A stretch of 64,000 nucleotides of DNA, from assembly GCF_900698935.1 (NCBI RefSeq), contig NZ_LR217715.1, forward strand, positions 248,001-312,000. Reading direction: 5' to 3'. Positions 1 to 11,037 of the stretch are shown piece after piece. The DNA comes from Erwinia_E haradaeae_D (lineage in GTDB: Bacteria > Pseudomonadota > Gammaproteobacteria > Enterobacterales > Enterobacteriaceae). The translations under genes were made by a program, and so were the position numbers. Every line of letters begins with the position of its first letter. The first letter of the stretch is position 1. The notes beneath the pieces were generated by a model that worked only from the letters and a program-made list of their open reading frames with translations, ran no database searches and had not been told where the DNA came from.

Positions 1-2118
1 ATTGATAAATCGCCTAGGGTCGTAATGTGTGTTCGATGAAATAGCTTGATCAATAAATTTTTGCATTACACCCACAAGCTGTAGATATCCGTCATTGTTT
101 GGAATATCCCATAGTAATTCATAATGATCTTTTAGACGTTCATATTCCGGTACTACTTGACGCAGAATACCATCTTTAGATGCTTTAATACTGATGTGCC
201 CTCTGGGTGGTTCAATTCCATTCGAGGCGTTAGAGATTTGGGAAGATGTCTCCGTTGGCATTACTGCAGATAGTGTGGAATTACGTAATCCATAAGTTTT
301 TACGGATTGTCGTAAAACCTCCCAGTCAAGTAACAGAGGGGTGTTACAAATGGTATCTAAATCTTTTTTGTAAGTATCAATGGGCATAATGCCTTGAGAA
401 TACGTAGTTTCTGAAAACCATGGGCAAGCACCCTTTTCCATCGCAAGCTCATTAGATGCTTTTAAAAGCCAGTACTGAATAGCCTCAAATACTTGATGGG
501 TTAAAACGTTAGCACTGCTATCAGAATAACGCACTCTGTGTTTTGCTAAGTAGTATGCATAGTTAATGACACCAATACCTAGTGTTCGTCGTCCCATGGC
601 ACCGCGTTTAGCAGCTGGAATTGGGTAATTTTGATAGTCTAATAGCGCGTCAAGAGCCCGCACAGCTAGTATTGCTAAGTCTTGCAAGTCATCGAGCTTT
701 TCAATAACGCCAAGATTAAATGCTGAAAGAGTGCAGAGGGCTATTTCGCCATACTCATCGTTAATATCCTGCATTGGTTTAGTCGGAAGTGTAATTTCTA
801 AACATAAATTAGACTGACGCACTGGCGCAATAGTTGGGTTGAATGGGCTATGAGTATTACAGTGGTCAACATTTTGAATATATATTCTACCAGTTGATGC
901 GCGTTCTTGCATCATCAACGAAAAAAGATGAACGGCTTTTATGCGTTTTTTCTGAATTTTGATGTCTTTTTCATACTGAGAATAGAGACGCTCAAACTCA
1001 TCTTGATTCGCAAAAAATGCATCATATAGACCTGGCACGTCTGAGGTGCTAAAAAGAGTAATGTATTCGTCCTGTAGTAAGCGTTGATACATTAATTTAT
1101 TTAGTTGCACACCATAGTCTATATGACGCACGCGATTATCTTCTACACCACGATTATTTTTTAGCACTAACAAACTCTCTATCTCTCTATGCCATATAGG
1201 AAAGAATAATGTAGCTGCTCCGCCGCGCACTCCTCCTTGCGAGCATGATTTGACGGCAGTTTGGAAGTGTTTATAAAAAGGAATACAGCCTGTGTGGAAG
1301 GCTTCACCTCCTCGTATTGGACTACCTAAAGCACGAATGCGACCAGCATTAATGCCAATACCAGCACGTTGAGAGACATATTTGATGATAGCGCTAGCAG
1401 TGGCATTAATAGAATTCAGACTATCGTCGCATTCAATGAGAACACAAGAGCTGAATTGACGAGTGGGAGTTCGCACACCGGACATGATCGGTGTTGGCAA
1501 TGAAATTTTAAAGGTTGAAATGGCATCATAAAAACGTTTTACATAATCGAGACGGGTTTCCCCTGTGTAATTGGAAAAGAGGCAAGCAGATACTAAGATA
1601 TATAAAAATTGAGCACTTTCATAAATTTCACCACTCACACGGTTCTGTACTAGGTATTTTCCCTCTAGTTGTTTGACTGCAGCATAGGAGAAATTCATGT
1701 CACGCCAATGATCAATAAAACTATCCATTTGTTCAAATTCTTCTGTGCTGTAATCTCTTAAAAGATGTGGGTCATATTTCCCCATTATCACCATACGCTT
1801 GACTTGGTCAATGAGTTTTGGTGGTTCAAATTTCCCATAGGCTTTTTTGCGTAAATGAAAAATGGCTAACCGTGCAGCCATATATTGGTAATCAGGTGCT
1901 TCTTCTGAGATAAGATCTGCAGCTGATTTAATGATCGTTTCATGAATATCCAAGGTTCGGATTCCTGAGTAGAACTGAATACGGGAGCAGAGTTCTACCT
2001 GCGAAACTGAGACATTATGTAAATCTTCGGCCGCCCAGTGGAGTACGCGGTGTATTTTATCTAGATCGATAAGTTCGGTTCGACCATCGCGTTTCGTTAC
2101 AAATATACTCTGATTCAT
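1..2118 (-). CDS. nrdA: Ribonucleotide reductase class Ia, alpha subunit (partial at left edge)
   Basis: NrdA reduces ribonucleoside diphosphates to deoxyribonucleotides together with the radical-bearing NrdB subunit. The frame is open for 706 codons from an ATG at 2118 to the window edge, so the last 50 or so residues of the usual 761, including the C-terminal redox cysteines, lie outside. An N-terminal ATP-cone region is followed by the catalytic barrel; the first redox cysteine (SSCVLIE), the active-site Asn-Cys-Glu in SNLCLEI and the partner cysteine in LCTLSAFN are all present. A modest AGG lies about 10 bases before the start. nrdB would be expected beyond the left edge. Its usual repressor NrdR appears lost (remnant near 54.65 kb). 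Identity is certain; the gene is incomplete only because of the window. Confidence 0.97.
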   Translation of the reverse strand, partial: MNQSIFVTKRDGRTELIDLDKIHRVLHWAAEDLHNVSVSQVELCSRIQFYSGIRTLDIHETIIKSAADLISEEAPDYQYMAARLAIFHLRKKAYGKFEPPKLIDQVKRMVIMGKYDPHLLRDYSTEEFEQMDSFIDHWRDMNFSYAAVKQLEGKYLVQNRVSGEIYESAQFLYILVSACLFSNYTGETRLDYVKRFYDAISTFKISLPTPIMSGVRTPTRQFSSCVLIECDDSLNSINATASAIIKYVSQRAGIGINAGRIRALGSPIRGGEAFHTGCIPFYKHFQTAVKSCSQGGVRGGAATLFFPIWHREIESLLVLKNNRGVEDNRVRHIDYGVQLNKLMYQRLLQDEYITLFSTSDVPGLYDAFFANQDEFERLYSQYEKDIKIQKKRIKAVHLFSLMMQERASTGRIYIQNVDHCNTHSPFNPTIAPVRQSNLCLEITLPTKPMQDINDEYGEIALCTLSAFNLGVIEKLDDLQDLAILAVRALDALLDYQNYPIPAAKRGAMGRRTLGIGVINYAYYLAKHRVRYSDSSANVLTHQVFEAIQYWLLKASNELAMEKGACPWFSETTYSQGIMPIDTYKKDLDTICNTPLLLDWEVLRQSVKTYGLRNSTLSAVMPTETSSQISNASNGIEPPRGHISIKASKDGILRQVVPEYERLKDHYELLWDIPNNDGYLQLVGVMQKFIDQAISSNTHYDPRRFIN

Positions 2119-3548
2119 GTCGCGTTTTACCTGTTCTTAACAAACAATCCCTATGTTTATGTACAGATAGATCTTGGTGGGTACTGCTATGGTCCGTACT
2201 ACATACATAGAAGTAAAAGTGAATCATAATGTATTATAGTGCACATGCTAGTAGTTCAAACGTATTACACTAGGTTTTATTGTAGCACGAACAGAGCAAT
2301 ACGCAGCTTGCTCTTCTTCAACTCTTTATTTCTTAAGATTTCATAGAGTGATTGTAGGATAATGCATATTAATTTTTAATATTTGTGTGATTTCTTATGT
2401 AGTTATAAAATGCATGGGATATAAGTCCAGCAGCACTGACTTTGATTGACCTCTGGTATAGAGAATTTCCACGTAATCTAGAAGATTATTCGCATCCCAC
2501 GTGAGCTCCATCTACATCCCAGCATCATTCGTACCTTGCAGCCTATCACTTATTAATTATAATGAGTTAGATTGAGATTAGCACCTAGAAGGTGCTATGC
2601 ACTACATGATGGCATGGTAGTAGTGCTTGATTTTATTTCTTATCTATTGATGATCACATTGCATCTTGAGATGGAAGTATACCTAATTATACACTGTGTC
2701 ATGATATTATTTCTTATCAATTCACGTCATGCCTGTACTATAAAAGACTTTTTAGAGACAATATAGCGGCTGAGGTATAAGATGGTTTTATCTACACTCA
2801 GTAGCGCCTTGTTAGTTTTCTATACGTATACTATATACAATGTTTTTATGAGGATTTTTATGTATTTGATATTAGTAATAGAATATTAGGTGCCAGTCAT
2901 GGCTCTGTGAGTGTTATGTGTTCGAGAGGGGTAGTTGTTTACATCACACCCTAGACTAGAGTCAATAGTAATATAATTAAGTACATCTGTGATGATGCAT
3001 ATGCTAACTATTAAAAAGGTTTTGATGTTTATCACTTATGAGTAGATGGTATCTTTTTACTCTCTTTTTTGCAATATATATGGAAGAAATAAGTCCAGTT
3101 TAAAATTATGTGTAGTGATATCTTAATCAGTGCTAGTGTATAGATTTATTCAAGCAAAGCATGAATTATGTTTAATTTGTATTGTAGTGATATCATAATC
3201 TAGAGTGCACATAATATTTGACATACTGTGTTAAAGGAAACAGAGAACCCGCGCGATATCTTTATAATCGACACTATCTGATATTATGCATATAAAATCT
3301 AAATAATATGTTATGAAATTTTCTTGGATATTCATGAGCGTTTTAAATGCTAAAGAAAAAGTATATTTATAGTTTTTAACTATATTTAGTGGACAATTGC
3401 CTGCTTTTTTCAAGGGAATGATTCCAGTTAGTGCAGTTGTAGGTAATAGTCTGTAAAGTTGTTTTAATTAAGTATAGATTTCTTTTGTGTCCAGCCTCAG
3501 GGCTTACTAAGAGTTCGCTCTGAGGATAAGTAACGATAAATGAGTTAT
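2119..3548. other. Intergenic region nrdA-gnd, no gene recognised
   Basis: About 1.4 kb between two minus-strand genes. Open frames of 60-64 codons at 2572-2766 (+) and 3231-3413 (-) have no recognisable family, no convincing ribosome site and AT-rich low-information composition. I looked for ugd, which follows gnd in many enterics, and saw none of its signatures. Confidence 0.6.
3495..3525 (-). terminator. GC-rich hairpin just downstream of gnd
   Basis: CCTCAGGGC pairs with GCTCTGAGG (one G-U pair) around a 13-base loop, 24 bases past the gnd stop. It is unusually GC-rich for this AT-rich gap. No T-run follows on the minus strand, so it may be an RNA 3'-end protecting hairpin rather than a true intrinsic terminator. 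Confidence 0.4.
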
Positions 3549-4949
3549 TTACCACTCTGTATGAAATATGCCGTCTTTATCTATACGCTTATATGTATGA
3601 GCCCCAAAGTAATCTCGCTGTGCTTGAATGAGATTTGCAGGAAGTTGCGTGGCACGATAACTATCATAATAAGCAATAGCAGTAGAGAAAGCAGGGACTG
3701 GAATTCCGTTTGCAACTCCATAAGCGACTACATCGCGCAATGCTATGTGGTATTGATTAGCAATATTGGTAAAATAGGATGATAAGATTAAGTTATCAAT
3801 ATCAGGATTTTCTAAATAAGCATCAGAGATTTTTTGTAGAAGTTGTGCGCGAATAATACATCCAGCTCGGAATATTTTTGCAATTTCACTATATTTTAAA
3901 GACCAATTATTTTTGATTGATGCCGATTTAAGCTGTGAAAAACCTTGTGCATAAGATATAATCTTTCCAAGATAGAGAGCTTTCCGAATGTTTTCAATGA
4001 ATGTGCCTATATCACCACCAAAAGTGTGTGGATTAGGCCCGGAAAGAATTGTCGCCGCTTTGATACGTTGATTTTTTAGCAAAGATAAATAGCGAGAAAA
4101 CACGGATATCGTAATCAATGATAGTGGTTCGTTAAGATCTAGTGCGCTTTGACTGGTCCATTTCCCGGTATCTTTATGGACAGCCTCATCCAAGATGACA
4201 TCTAGGAGATAATTATTATGCTCATCTTTTTTATTAAGAATATGTTGCGTAATATCTATTAAGTAACTGTTTAGTTCACCTTGATTCCAGTCATGAAATA
4301 TTTGCGCTAACTGTTGATTATTTAAATGTAATATGTTCTTAAGCAAGGTATACGATTCAGCAATTAGTTGCATGTCACTGTACTCAATACCATTGTGCAC
4401 CATCTTAACGTAATGACCTGAACCACCTGGTCCGATATGAGATATACAGGCCTCCCCTTGAAAGATAGCTGCAATATGAGTTAGAACAGGTGCGACTATC
4501 TTATACGCTTCTTCTTGGCAACCAAGCATTAAAGAGGGTCCGTGTAATGCTCCGTTTGCGCCTCCAGAGATACCAGCACCAACGAAATATAGGCCCTTTT
4601 TAGATAGTTCGCAGTTACGGCGTGCGGTGTCTTGATAGAAGGCGTTGCCACCGTCTATGATAATATCGCCATGATCAAGATAGGGAATCATAGTAGTAAT
4701 GGTGTTGTCAGTAGCTTCACCAGCTTTGATCATTAAGATGACACACCTTGGCTTTTGCAAAGCATCAATAAATGCCTTTATAGTGTAATATGGCACTATA
4801 TTAGTTTCTCTATTCTCTGTAAGGAATTCATCAGTTTTTCTATAAGATCGATTAAAAATCGCAACTGAATAGCCTTTGTTTTTAAGATTAAGAGCTAGAT
4901 TGCGTCCCATTACTGCCATACCTAAAACACCGATATGTTGTTTTGACAT
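3549..4949 (-). CDS. gnd: 6-phosphogluconate dehydrogenase, decarboxylating
   Basis: Converts 6-phosphogluconate to ribulose-5-phosphate with NADPH formation in the oxidative pentose phosphate pathway. The protein has 466 residues against 468 in E. coli. The Rossmann motif GMAVMG is at 10-15, and the catalytic Lys and Glu are in HYVKMVHNGIEY; the all-helical C-terminal domain ends normally at HTEW. Three normally invariant motifs are altered: SGGEEGA is SGGANGA, MPGG is MLGC, and KGTGKW is KDTGKW. The reading frame is intact with AGGA 8 bases before the ATG. The changes sit in the substrate-binding site, so activity may be reduced; I cannot tell whether this is decay or compensated change. 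Confidence 0.96.
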   Translation of the reverse strand: MSKQHIGVLGMAVMGRNLALNLKNKGYSVAIFNRSYRKTDEFLTENRETNIVPYYTIKAFIDALQKPRCVILMIKAGEATDNTITTMIPYLDHGDIIIDGGNAFYQDTARRNCELSKKGLYFVGAGISGGANGALHGPSLMLGCQEEAYKIVAPVLTHIAAIFQGEACISHIGPGGSGHYVKMVHNGIEYSDMQLIAESYTLLKNILHLNNQQLAQIFHDWNQGELNSYLIDITQHILNKKDEHNNYLLDVILDEAVHKDTGKWTSQSALDLNEPLSLITISVFSRYLSLLKNQRIKAATILSGPNPHTFGGDIGTFIENIRKALYLGKIISYAQGFSQLKSASIKNNWSLKYSEIAKIFRAGCIIRAQLLQKISDAYLENPDIDNLILSSYFTNIANQYHIALRDVVAYGVANGIPVPAFSTAIAYYDSYRATQLPANLIQAQRDYFGAHTYKRIDKDGIFHTEW

Positions 4950-6394
4950 TACAAATTCCTACGAGTAAAAGTTTTAAAGGATAGTCTGTCGACAGACATG
5001 TGTCATAAAAATTACATTTTATTATAACTTAAAATAACAAGATAGATGAATAAAATCCAATCACTACCTTTAAATAAAAGAGGCTGATAACTGTTTTTGT
5101 GTGCATAGACATTGATATAATGCAGTATGGATGCTATTTCTTGTATATTGTATAATACAGTTATTTACTGTTATTTTTCTATATTTAACATGGATGCTGC
5201 ATAGAAGTGTTTATTTTGATACATGAAGATTGATGCCATACAGATACGTTGATACGCTATACGTATAATGACGATGAGTGTATAGTGTGATAAGAAAATG
5301 ATTAGAGATACGATCGGAGATGGTATGTATTACACACCAGATAATATAAAATTACACATGCTAGACAGTGATAGTAAATCACACGAATTATTTATAAGCT
5401 GAGAAAAGTTCTAAATGAATTCTTTATTATTGAAAAGCTATTGCATTGAGGCTATCTGTGTATCTTTGTATAAACAAAGCACTAGGGAGAGCATGGGATA
5501 TGATGGAGGACATATAGTGTCAGAAATACATGTTTTATTAGGAGTGAATTGTGTATCTTTTGAAGATCCTTGTGTGAAGTTTTAAGATTGGAAGTATTAT
5601 ATTTTAAAAAATATAGAGACATTAGTTGCATTGTCTACTGAATGTTTATAGATCAAAGATTATTTATAAATAGACCATAAAGGATATGTGTGCTTGAGTT
5701 TTATTAGTCGTTATTGCCTCATAAAAGAGTTATTCAGTTGATTGGTGGTTATTTTAGTAATGGTGATATGTGATTCTTATGAAGATATATTCTTTTGTTT
5801 TTTAATACCGTGTATAAAATATTCGTCAGTAGATTTCTATAAAAATTTTTTATAAATTATTTATAGATAATACTCTATTATAACCATAATGCGGTATATT
5901 CTATAACCTTGAGCACCAGTGAATTGACATGGAAGTGTATAGGCCAAATATTTAAAACATTATATCAAAATAGATCGATAAAAAATACAGTGTACACACG
6001 CCTTGAAAGTAATTTTTAATTATCGCGGAACTATCAAAACATTATAATATAATTAGAGATCGTCTTATGTCTGTGGTCAAGGGAGAATAATCGATAGTCT
6101 ATTGGTTATTCTGGGATAGAATGTATGGTTTTTCTATTTTCATTTGCTGATCAACATCACTGTTACACGTAGTTTTTAGATATGAGCTTTCAGTGTCTGA
6201 TATGTCGGAAAAGGCAGAAAATTTTTCATATAGCTTCTAATACTAGCATGTTTCTATGGTTAGGAATTAGAGAGGAGATTAATACTAATATTTCGGAATA
6301 ACAAGAGACTGTTAAGTACAGGATACACATTAATGGTTTATTTTAGCTATGTGCTTGTTATGTTCCCCATAAGAGATTAGGCATAGGCTGTAAA
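4950..6394. other. Intergenic region upstream of gnd, no gene recognised
   Basis: About 1.4 kb of AT-rich sequence with stops in all frames. The eroded coaD remnant enters from the right side. mutM, rpmG and rpmB, which follow coaD in E. coli, were looked for and not seen. No repeat or RNA gene was recognised. Confidence 0.6.
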
Positions 6395-6657
6395 TGATCA
6401 TATGAGCTTGTTTTTTTGAGCGGCATAAACTCATAAATTTTTAAATTTTATTAATGTTCCGCTTGGAAGATAGAAAATTATTGTTGTAGATAAAGCCACT
6501 CTTTTTAGGAATATGTATCACTTTTTTAGCGAGATTACCTGCAAGAGTTAAAATTACATGCTGATATATTTTCTGCGCATGTCACTATATTTGGATGATT
6601 GTTGATTGTTGGATTAACAGTTCTAGGATTCATTGCTCTTGTTTGATGGTCTGTCAT
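6395..6657 (-). pseudogene. coaD: Eroded phosphopantetheine adenylyltransferase (coaD)
   Basis: CoaD makes dephospho-CoA from 4'-phosphopantetheine. From an ATG at 6657, overlapping the end of waaE, the minus strand reads TRAMNPRTVNPTINNH followed by PNIVTCA, clearly matching the E. coli N-terminus [22 protein letters not shown] as I recall it. The next segment, in a shifted frame, gives HVILTLAGNLAKK (E. coli HVILAIAASPSKK); a further shift gives KRVAL (E. coli ERVAL), and beyond it a stop-interrupted piece resembling FSDLMANFARNQ. At least two frameshifts and several stops mean no functional enzyme. The nucleotide-binding HxGH-type motif has lost its glycine (TNGH to INNH). Position and strand fit the waaA-waaE-coaD order of Serratia and Klebsiella. 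Only the clearly visible part is delimited; the full gene would reach about 6180. Confidence 0.75.
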
Positions 6658-7420
6658 GGCTGGAAGTATAATGAAGAGCCCAAAGAGCTGTGTATTTATT
6701 AAAAGTATATTGGGCAATTACTACTGCGAGTAAAAACCCTTGCTTGCCGTCTAAAAAGCTCGCACGAACTAATAATGTTCTGATAAACGCCCATATTGTA
6801 CGATAAAAAATATTTAAAAAACCATAATTTTTACCTTGTTGGTATCGTTGCTTAGCCCAGGCTGTAGCATATGCACATTGTTTCAATTGAAAACTGCAAA
6901 AATCTCTATCAGTAAGATGTAGCAAATCACCATGTAATGGTTTAACTGTGGTTTGAAAACATTCCAAAGACTCATGGACTAAGTTATCATTATATTGAAA
7001 AGATCGTGGATACAGACGAATCACACGATCTGGATACCAACCGCTATGGCGCATAAATCGACCAAGAAAGAGAGTGCATCGTGATACGCTGTATACTATC
7101 TTTTCTGGCGGTTGTTGTAGCACAAAATCAATTGATTTGCGTAATTCAGGAGTGACGCGTTCATCGCTATCGATCATAAAGATCATGGTATAACTAGCAT
7201 AGCTTTGTGCAATTTGTCTCTGTTTTCCGTAGCCACTCCATACACTAGATTGATAAAGCGTTGCGCCATATTTTGCGGCTATTGTGATAGTAGCATCACT
7301 ACTATTGGCATCTAATATTATAATTTCATCTGCCCAGGCTACCGATTCCAGACAATCAGAGAGTAATTTTTCTGAATTTTTAGTTATCATGACTACTGAA
7401 AGTTTTTGTCGTGCACTCAT
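6623..7420 (-). CDS. waaE: LPS inner-core beta-1,4-glucosyltransferase WaaE (KdtX)
   Basis: A family 2 glycosyltransferase of 265 residues that in Klebsiella and Serratia adds glucose to L,D-heptose I of the lipopolysaccharide inner core, acting at the cytoplasmic face of the inner membrane. The GT-A fold shows VVMITKN at the N-terminus, the metal-binding DSDERV near residue 92, and the family signature HSGWYPDRVIRLYPR followed by VHESLE. The start overlaps the end of waaA by 41 bases, so the two are translationally coupled. Its own 3' end overlaps the coaD remnant. E. coli K-12 lacks this gene, which places the ancestor with Klebsiella/Serratia-type cores. Confidence 0.9.
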   Translation of the reverse strand: MSARQKLSVVMITKNSEKLLSDCLESVAWADEIIILDANSSDATITIAAKYGATLYQSSVWSGYGKQRQIAQSYASYTMIFMIDSDERVTPELRKSIDFVLQQPPEKIVYSVSRCTLFLGRFMRHSGWYPDRVIRLYPRSFQYNDNLVHESLECFQTTVKPLHGDLLHLTDRDFCSFQLKQCAYATAWAKQRYQQGKNYGFLNIFYRTIWAFIRTLLVRASFLDGKQGFLLAVVIAQYTFNKYTALWALHYTSSHDRPSNKSNES

Positions 7421-8699
7421 TGTGATTTTTTCTCTTTGTAAGATAAGGATTTAGCACATTGAGCAGATGCTTTAGTGCCCCTTTGTGTTGGTTTAATACA
7501 TTCCAGGCTTGTTGACCGCAATGTAGCCGATAATTTGAGTTAGTAAGGAGTGTGTTAATTTCTTGATGTAGCGATTTAGCATCGGTTATAGACATTAGGC
7601 CATGCGCTTGTTTTAAATGATGGCAAATTTCTGTAAAATTAAAAGTATGTGGACCCATTAAAATGGGAATAGCGTGAGCGGCAGGCTCTAATGGGTTGTG
7701 ACCCCCATGTTCTACTAAACTACCACCCACAAATGCTAGATCCGATATGGCGTACAGCAATCTTAACTCACCAACAGAATCTTCAATTACTACCTGTATA
7801 TTTAAAGAAGGTGTTTTTTTACTGCTTCGTACAAGGTACTCTAAGTTGTGTTTTTGAGTTAATTTACATATCGTCTTATAACGTTCAGGGTGGCGTGGTA
7901 CTATAATTAATAGCAGGTCTGGAAAGCTTTTTAAAAGTTGGCAGTGTGCATCAAGGACAATTTTTTCTTCGCCTTTATGAGTGCTGGCAGCAATCCATAT
8001 AGGTCGAGTGTGCCGAACCCATTCGCGGCGTAACCGAGTAGCATGTTCTAGCAGTTCTGGTATAACGTTAATCTCAAATTTTAAACTTCCTGTAACTACA
8101 ATTTGAGAATGCTTAACGCCTAACCTAAGAAAACGCTGACTATCTGCTTGATTTTGTACTGCAATTAAGGTAATGCGCTGTAATAACATCGCCATAAACC
8201 TACCAAAGATACGATAACCTTTAGCTGAGCGTTCTGAAAGACGGGCATTAGCTATTATTAGTGGAATATTGCGAGCATGTAATAGGGTGATCATATTTGG
8301 CCAAAGCTCTGTTTCCATAATTATTACCAATTTAGGATAGGTGGTATTTAAAAAACGCTTCATTGCTTTAGGCAAATCATATGGTAGATAAACATGCGAA
8401 ACGGTAGTGCCGAATATATGCTGAGCAAATTTTGAACCAGTCGGCGTCATAGTGGTGACCACAATCGGGAGATGTGGATAGCGCTGCTGTAATTCTCGGA
8501 TGAGTGGAATCGCTGCCACAGTTTCACCAAGTGATACTGCATGGAGTAAAATACCATATGGATTAACTTTGCCGATACAGAATCCATATCGTTCTGCCAA
8601 TCTTTGGCGATAAGAAGAAGATTTACGTCCGCGAATCCAGAGGTATAGCCAAATCGCAGGTTGCAGTAGATAAAGTAGAGCTGTATAAAGGATTAGCAT
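7380..8699 (-). CDS. waaA: Kdo transferase
   Basis: Transfers two Kdo residues from CMP-Kdo to lipid IVA, the first core step of lipopolysaccharide synthesis, at the inner membrane. The protein has 439 residues (E. coli 425). An N-terminal hydrophobic anchor at 1-20 is followed by a GT-B fold; the catalytic Glu is Glu59 in AVSLGETVAA, and TTMTPTGS and GGSLVEHGGHNPLEPAA are the conserved donor-site motifs. Upstream is only a weak purine stretch, so the ribosome site is poor. waaE follows with a 41-base overlap. It works with gmhB, wabG, wabH, uge, pgm and galU in this window. Confidence 0.96.
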   Translation of the reverse strand: MLILYTALLYLLQPAIWLYLWIRGRKSSSYRQRLAERYGFCIGKVNPYGILLHAVSLGETVAAIPLIRELQQRYPHLPIVVTTMTPTGSKFAQHIFGTTVSHVYLPYDLPKAMKRFLNTTYPKLVIIMETELWPNMITLLHARNIPLIIANARLSERSAKGYRIFGRFMAMLLQRITLIAVQNQADSQRFLRLGVKHSQIVVTGSLKFEINVIPELLEHATRLRREWVRHTRPIWIAASTHKGEEKIVLDAHCQLLKSFPDLLLIIVPRHPERYKTICKLTQKHNLEYLVRSSKKTPSLNIQVVIEDSVGELRLLYAISDLAFVGGSLVEHGGHNPLEPAAHAIPILMGPHTFNFTEICHHLKQAHGLMSITDAKSLHQEINTLLTNSNYRLHCGQQAWNVLNQHKGALKHLLNVLNPYLTKRKNHNECTTKTFSSHDN

Positions 8700-10606
8700 T
8701 TTCTTTATATCATTATTTAGTTATTTAGTTGGTTTGGAATTAATTTATTGATGGATAAACAAAAATCAATGGTATAATCATCACAGATTTATTTTATTTA
8801 CTTAGAACGTACTGGCTTGGTCTCTCATTATGGTTCAGATCTCTATTGTTATTTTATTTGCATTAAGCTGATATTATTAATAGAAAGTATAGTATTTGCA
8901 TATAAAAATTGAGATGTATGCATTATGCATTAATAGTAATTAATCGCTATTCTATAACCTATAGATTGTGATCGAGTGATCATATTTATCATTAAACCTT
9001 TTTATTTACGGCGTTTCCTTTAGTATGTAAATATCGTTAAGAATATTTAAGATCATTGTAAAGATGCAGAGCAATAATTATCAACATATACATATCATTC
9101 TGTATATAATACCACATACATACCATACACATTTTGTTAATTCTATATCTATAATTTATATTTAGAATTAAAATAATTAATATTATTATCCAATTAATTA
9201 ATGGAAGATTTAAATATATTTGTATAACATGGATATTTCGTATTTTATATAGAAAAGTAGAAAAGATAACAACATTGTTGATAGTTTTTATAGTAGTAGT
9301 GCTTTCTAATCTGATCAGTGATTTTTACTTTATTCTACAGGTATAACACAAGTCATTAGTAATGAGATTGTATAATGATAATTATATATAATATACAATA
9401 TTATAAGAATATGATTTTTCATATGTAAACAGGAGTAGATGAACGTAAAAATTATATGTTAGAAACACTGAATAACAATTCACGATACATATGTATGTAG
9501 GTATTTTAGATACTCTAATTACATAGATTACATAAATAATGTAATTTTGTATTGCTCATAGTATTTTAAATACTATTAGTATCGAGGTGTGTAGTATAGT
9601 TATACGGTGGAGTGATGTGTTATGATTATAAATATTTTTTTGTGTGATAAAGATGTGATGCTTTGTATTTAATGTTTTTATAACATTTAGTTTATATAAA
9701 ATACCATATATGAGATTCAATAATTGAAGTTCAATCATACATCGTTTCATTATATAATTGTATTACTCTTCTAAGAGAAATATATATATTTATAATTATG
9801 ATTAATAGCAATTCTTACAATTGTAATCACGATATAAAGAATATATAAATAATTTTATTCTTCATTATTTATTAAAACATATTCAGTTTGTACTAAAATA
9901 AAATTTATTCAGTGATATTAAAAGAGGAAAATATAGAAAAAGGTTCACATTGTATCTGACTGCATACTGGTATTTTACAAGTTACATCAATAATCATTGA
10001 AAATGAGTATGGAATGGAATTAATAAATTCAGATAGGTAAATCTATAGATTTTTCCATATTTCTCTTTGAAATGTAAATATATTTATTACAATGTATAAT
10101 TGTATAATTGCAATATGTTTTTTATAGTTCTAATAATTTATGATAAACGTATTTTTATTGCGGATCTAGGCTGTGTGGATATGCATCATACATATTGTGT
10201 TAGTAACGGCAAATATGATCCTAAATTTTATATATGATTTTTTATACATTGAAATTTCATCTGTAATTTTATGAACGATAGTATAATGATTATATTAATG
10301 AATCAGGAGTAATAAATAAAATTTATATATTATAAAAAATATTTCTTTACTGGTTTTATATTAAAAAAAATATATATTTTGTACACATATGTTATACATA
10401 ATAATAAATTATAACTACAATGTTTTTTTATTTTTTGATTTTTAGGTTTTAATTATAATAACATTATTAATTTTGTGAACGTTGTAAATCAATCATAAAT
10501 ACGATTGCACCTAGCATAGGTAATATAATTAAGATTAAAATGATGATTTTAAATCATATTAAATATATTATATCGATATATTAGACTTAACTATAGATAA
10601 TTTACT

Positions 10607-10655
10607 ATATAGCATATAGCATATAGCATATAGCATATAGCATATAGCATATAGC
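10607..10655. repeat. Seven perfect tandem copies of ATATAGC
   Basis: A 49-bp run of seven identical 7-mers in the desert 450 bp downstream of tRNA-Pro on its strand. Perfect identity implies recent slippage or ongoing turnover. Confidence 0.95.
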
Positions 10656-11005
10656 TTGTTTCTAAAATTTAATTTTTAAGTACAAGCATATAATCTGGAA
10701 AAAAATGTTTTTTGTATGAGTCGTATAATGCCTCTATGCCGTGTTTGGTATACAGTAATTTTGAATTAAAGGTGGCGTGATACCCTCTTTAAGTATTGTT
10801 TACAAGAAAAAGAAGATAGTATTTATGTTTTATTTTTTAGTCACGTAGTGTATAGTGTATTGTTAAAGAAAACAAAATAAAGAAAGGAACGTGCTGATCT
10901 TAAGCGTTTCTTTAAATTTTATATGTTATTGTTTTTTCTATTTATGATGACATTTAAAAGTATGATTTGGTGTGAGGTTGTTGGTCCATATTAGGATTTG
11001 GTGCA

Positions 11006-11037
11006 TAGAGGATGTAGAGGATGTAATGTAGAGGATG
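11006..11037. repeat. Three copies of TAGAGGATG
   Basis: Nonamers at 11006, 11015 and 11029; the first two abut and the third follows after five bases. They lie about 60 bp past the 3' end of tRNA-Pro. Confidence 0.8.

Noticed and set aside
2119..2300. NrdR boxes or DnaA boxes upstream of nrdA
   Set aside because: No convincing pair of sites was found by eye.
2572..2766. 64-codon frame upstream of nrdA
   Set aside because: No motif or ribosome site; consistent with chance in a 1.4-kb gap.
3231..3413. 60-codon minus-strand frame between nrdA and gnd
   Set aside because: No family recognised and no similarity to ugd or his genes that might be expected near gnd.
10607..10655. Possible CRISPR-like array
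   Set aside because: Unit is 7 bp with no spacers; a simple tandem repeat.
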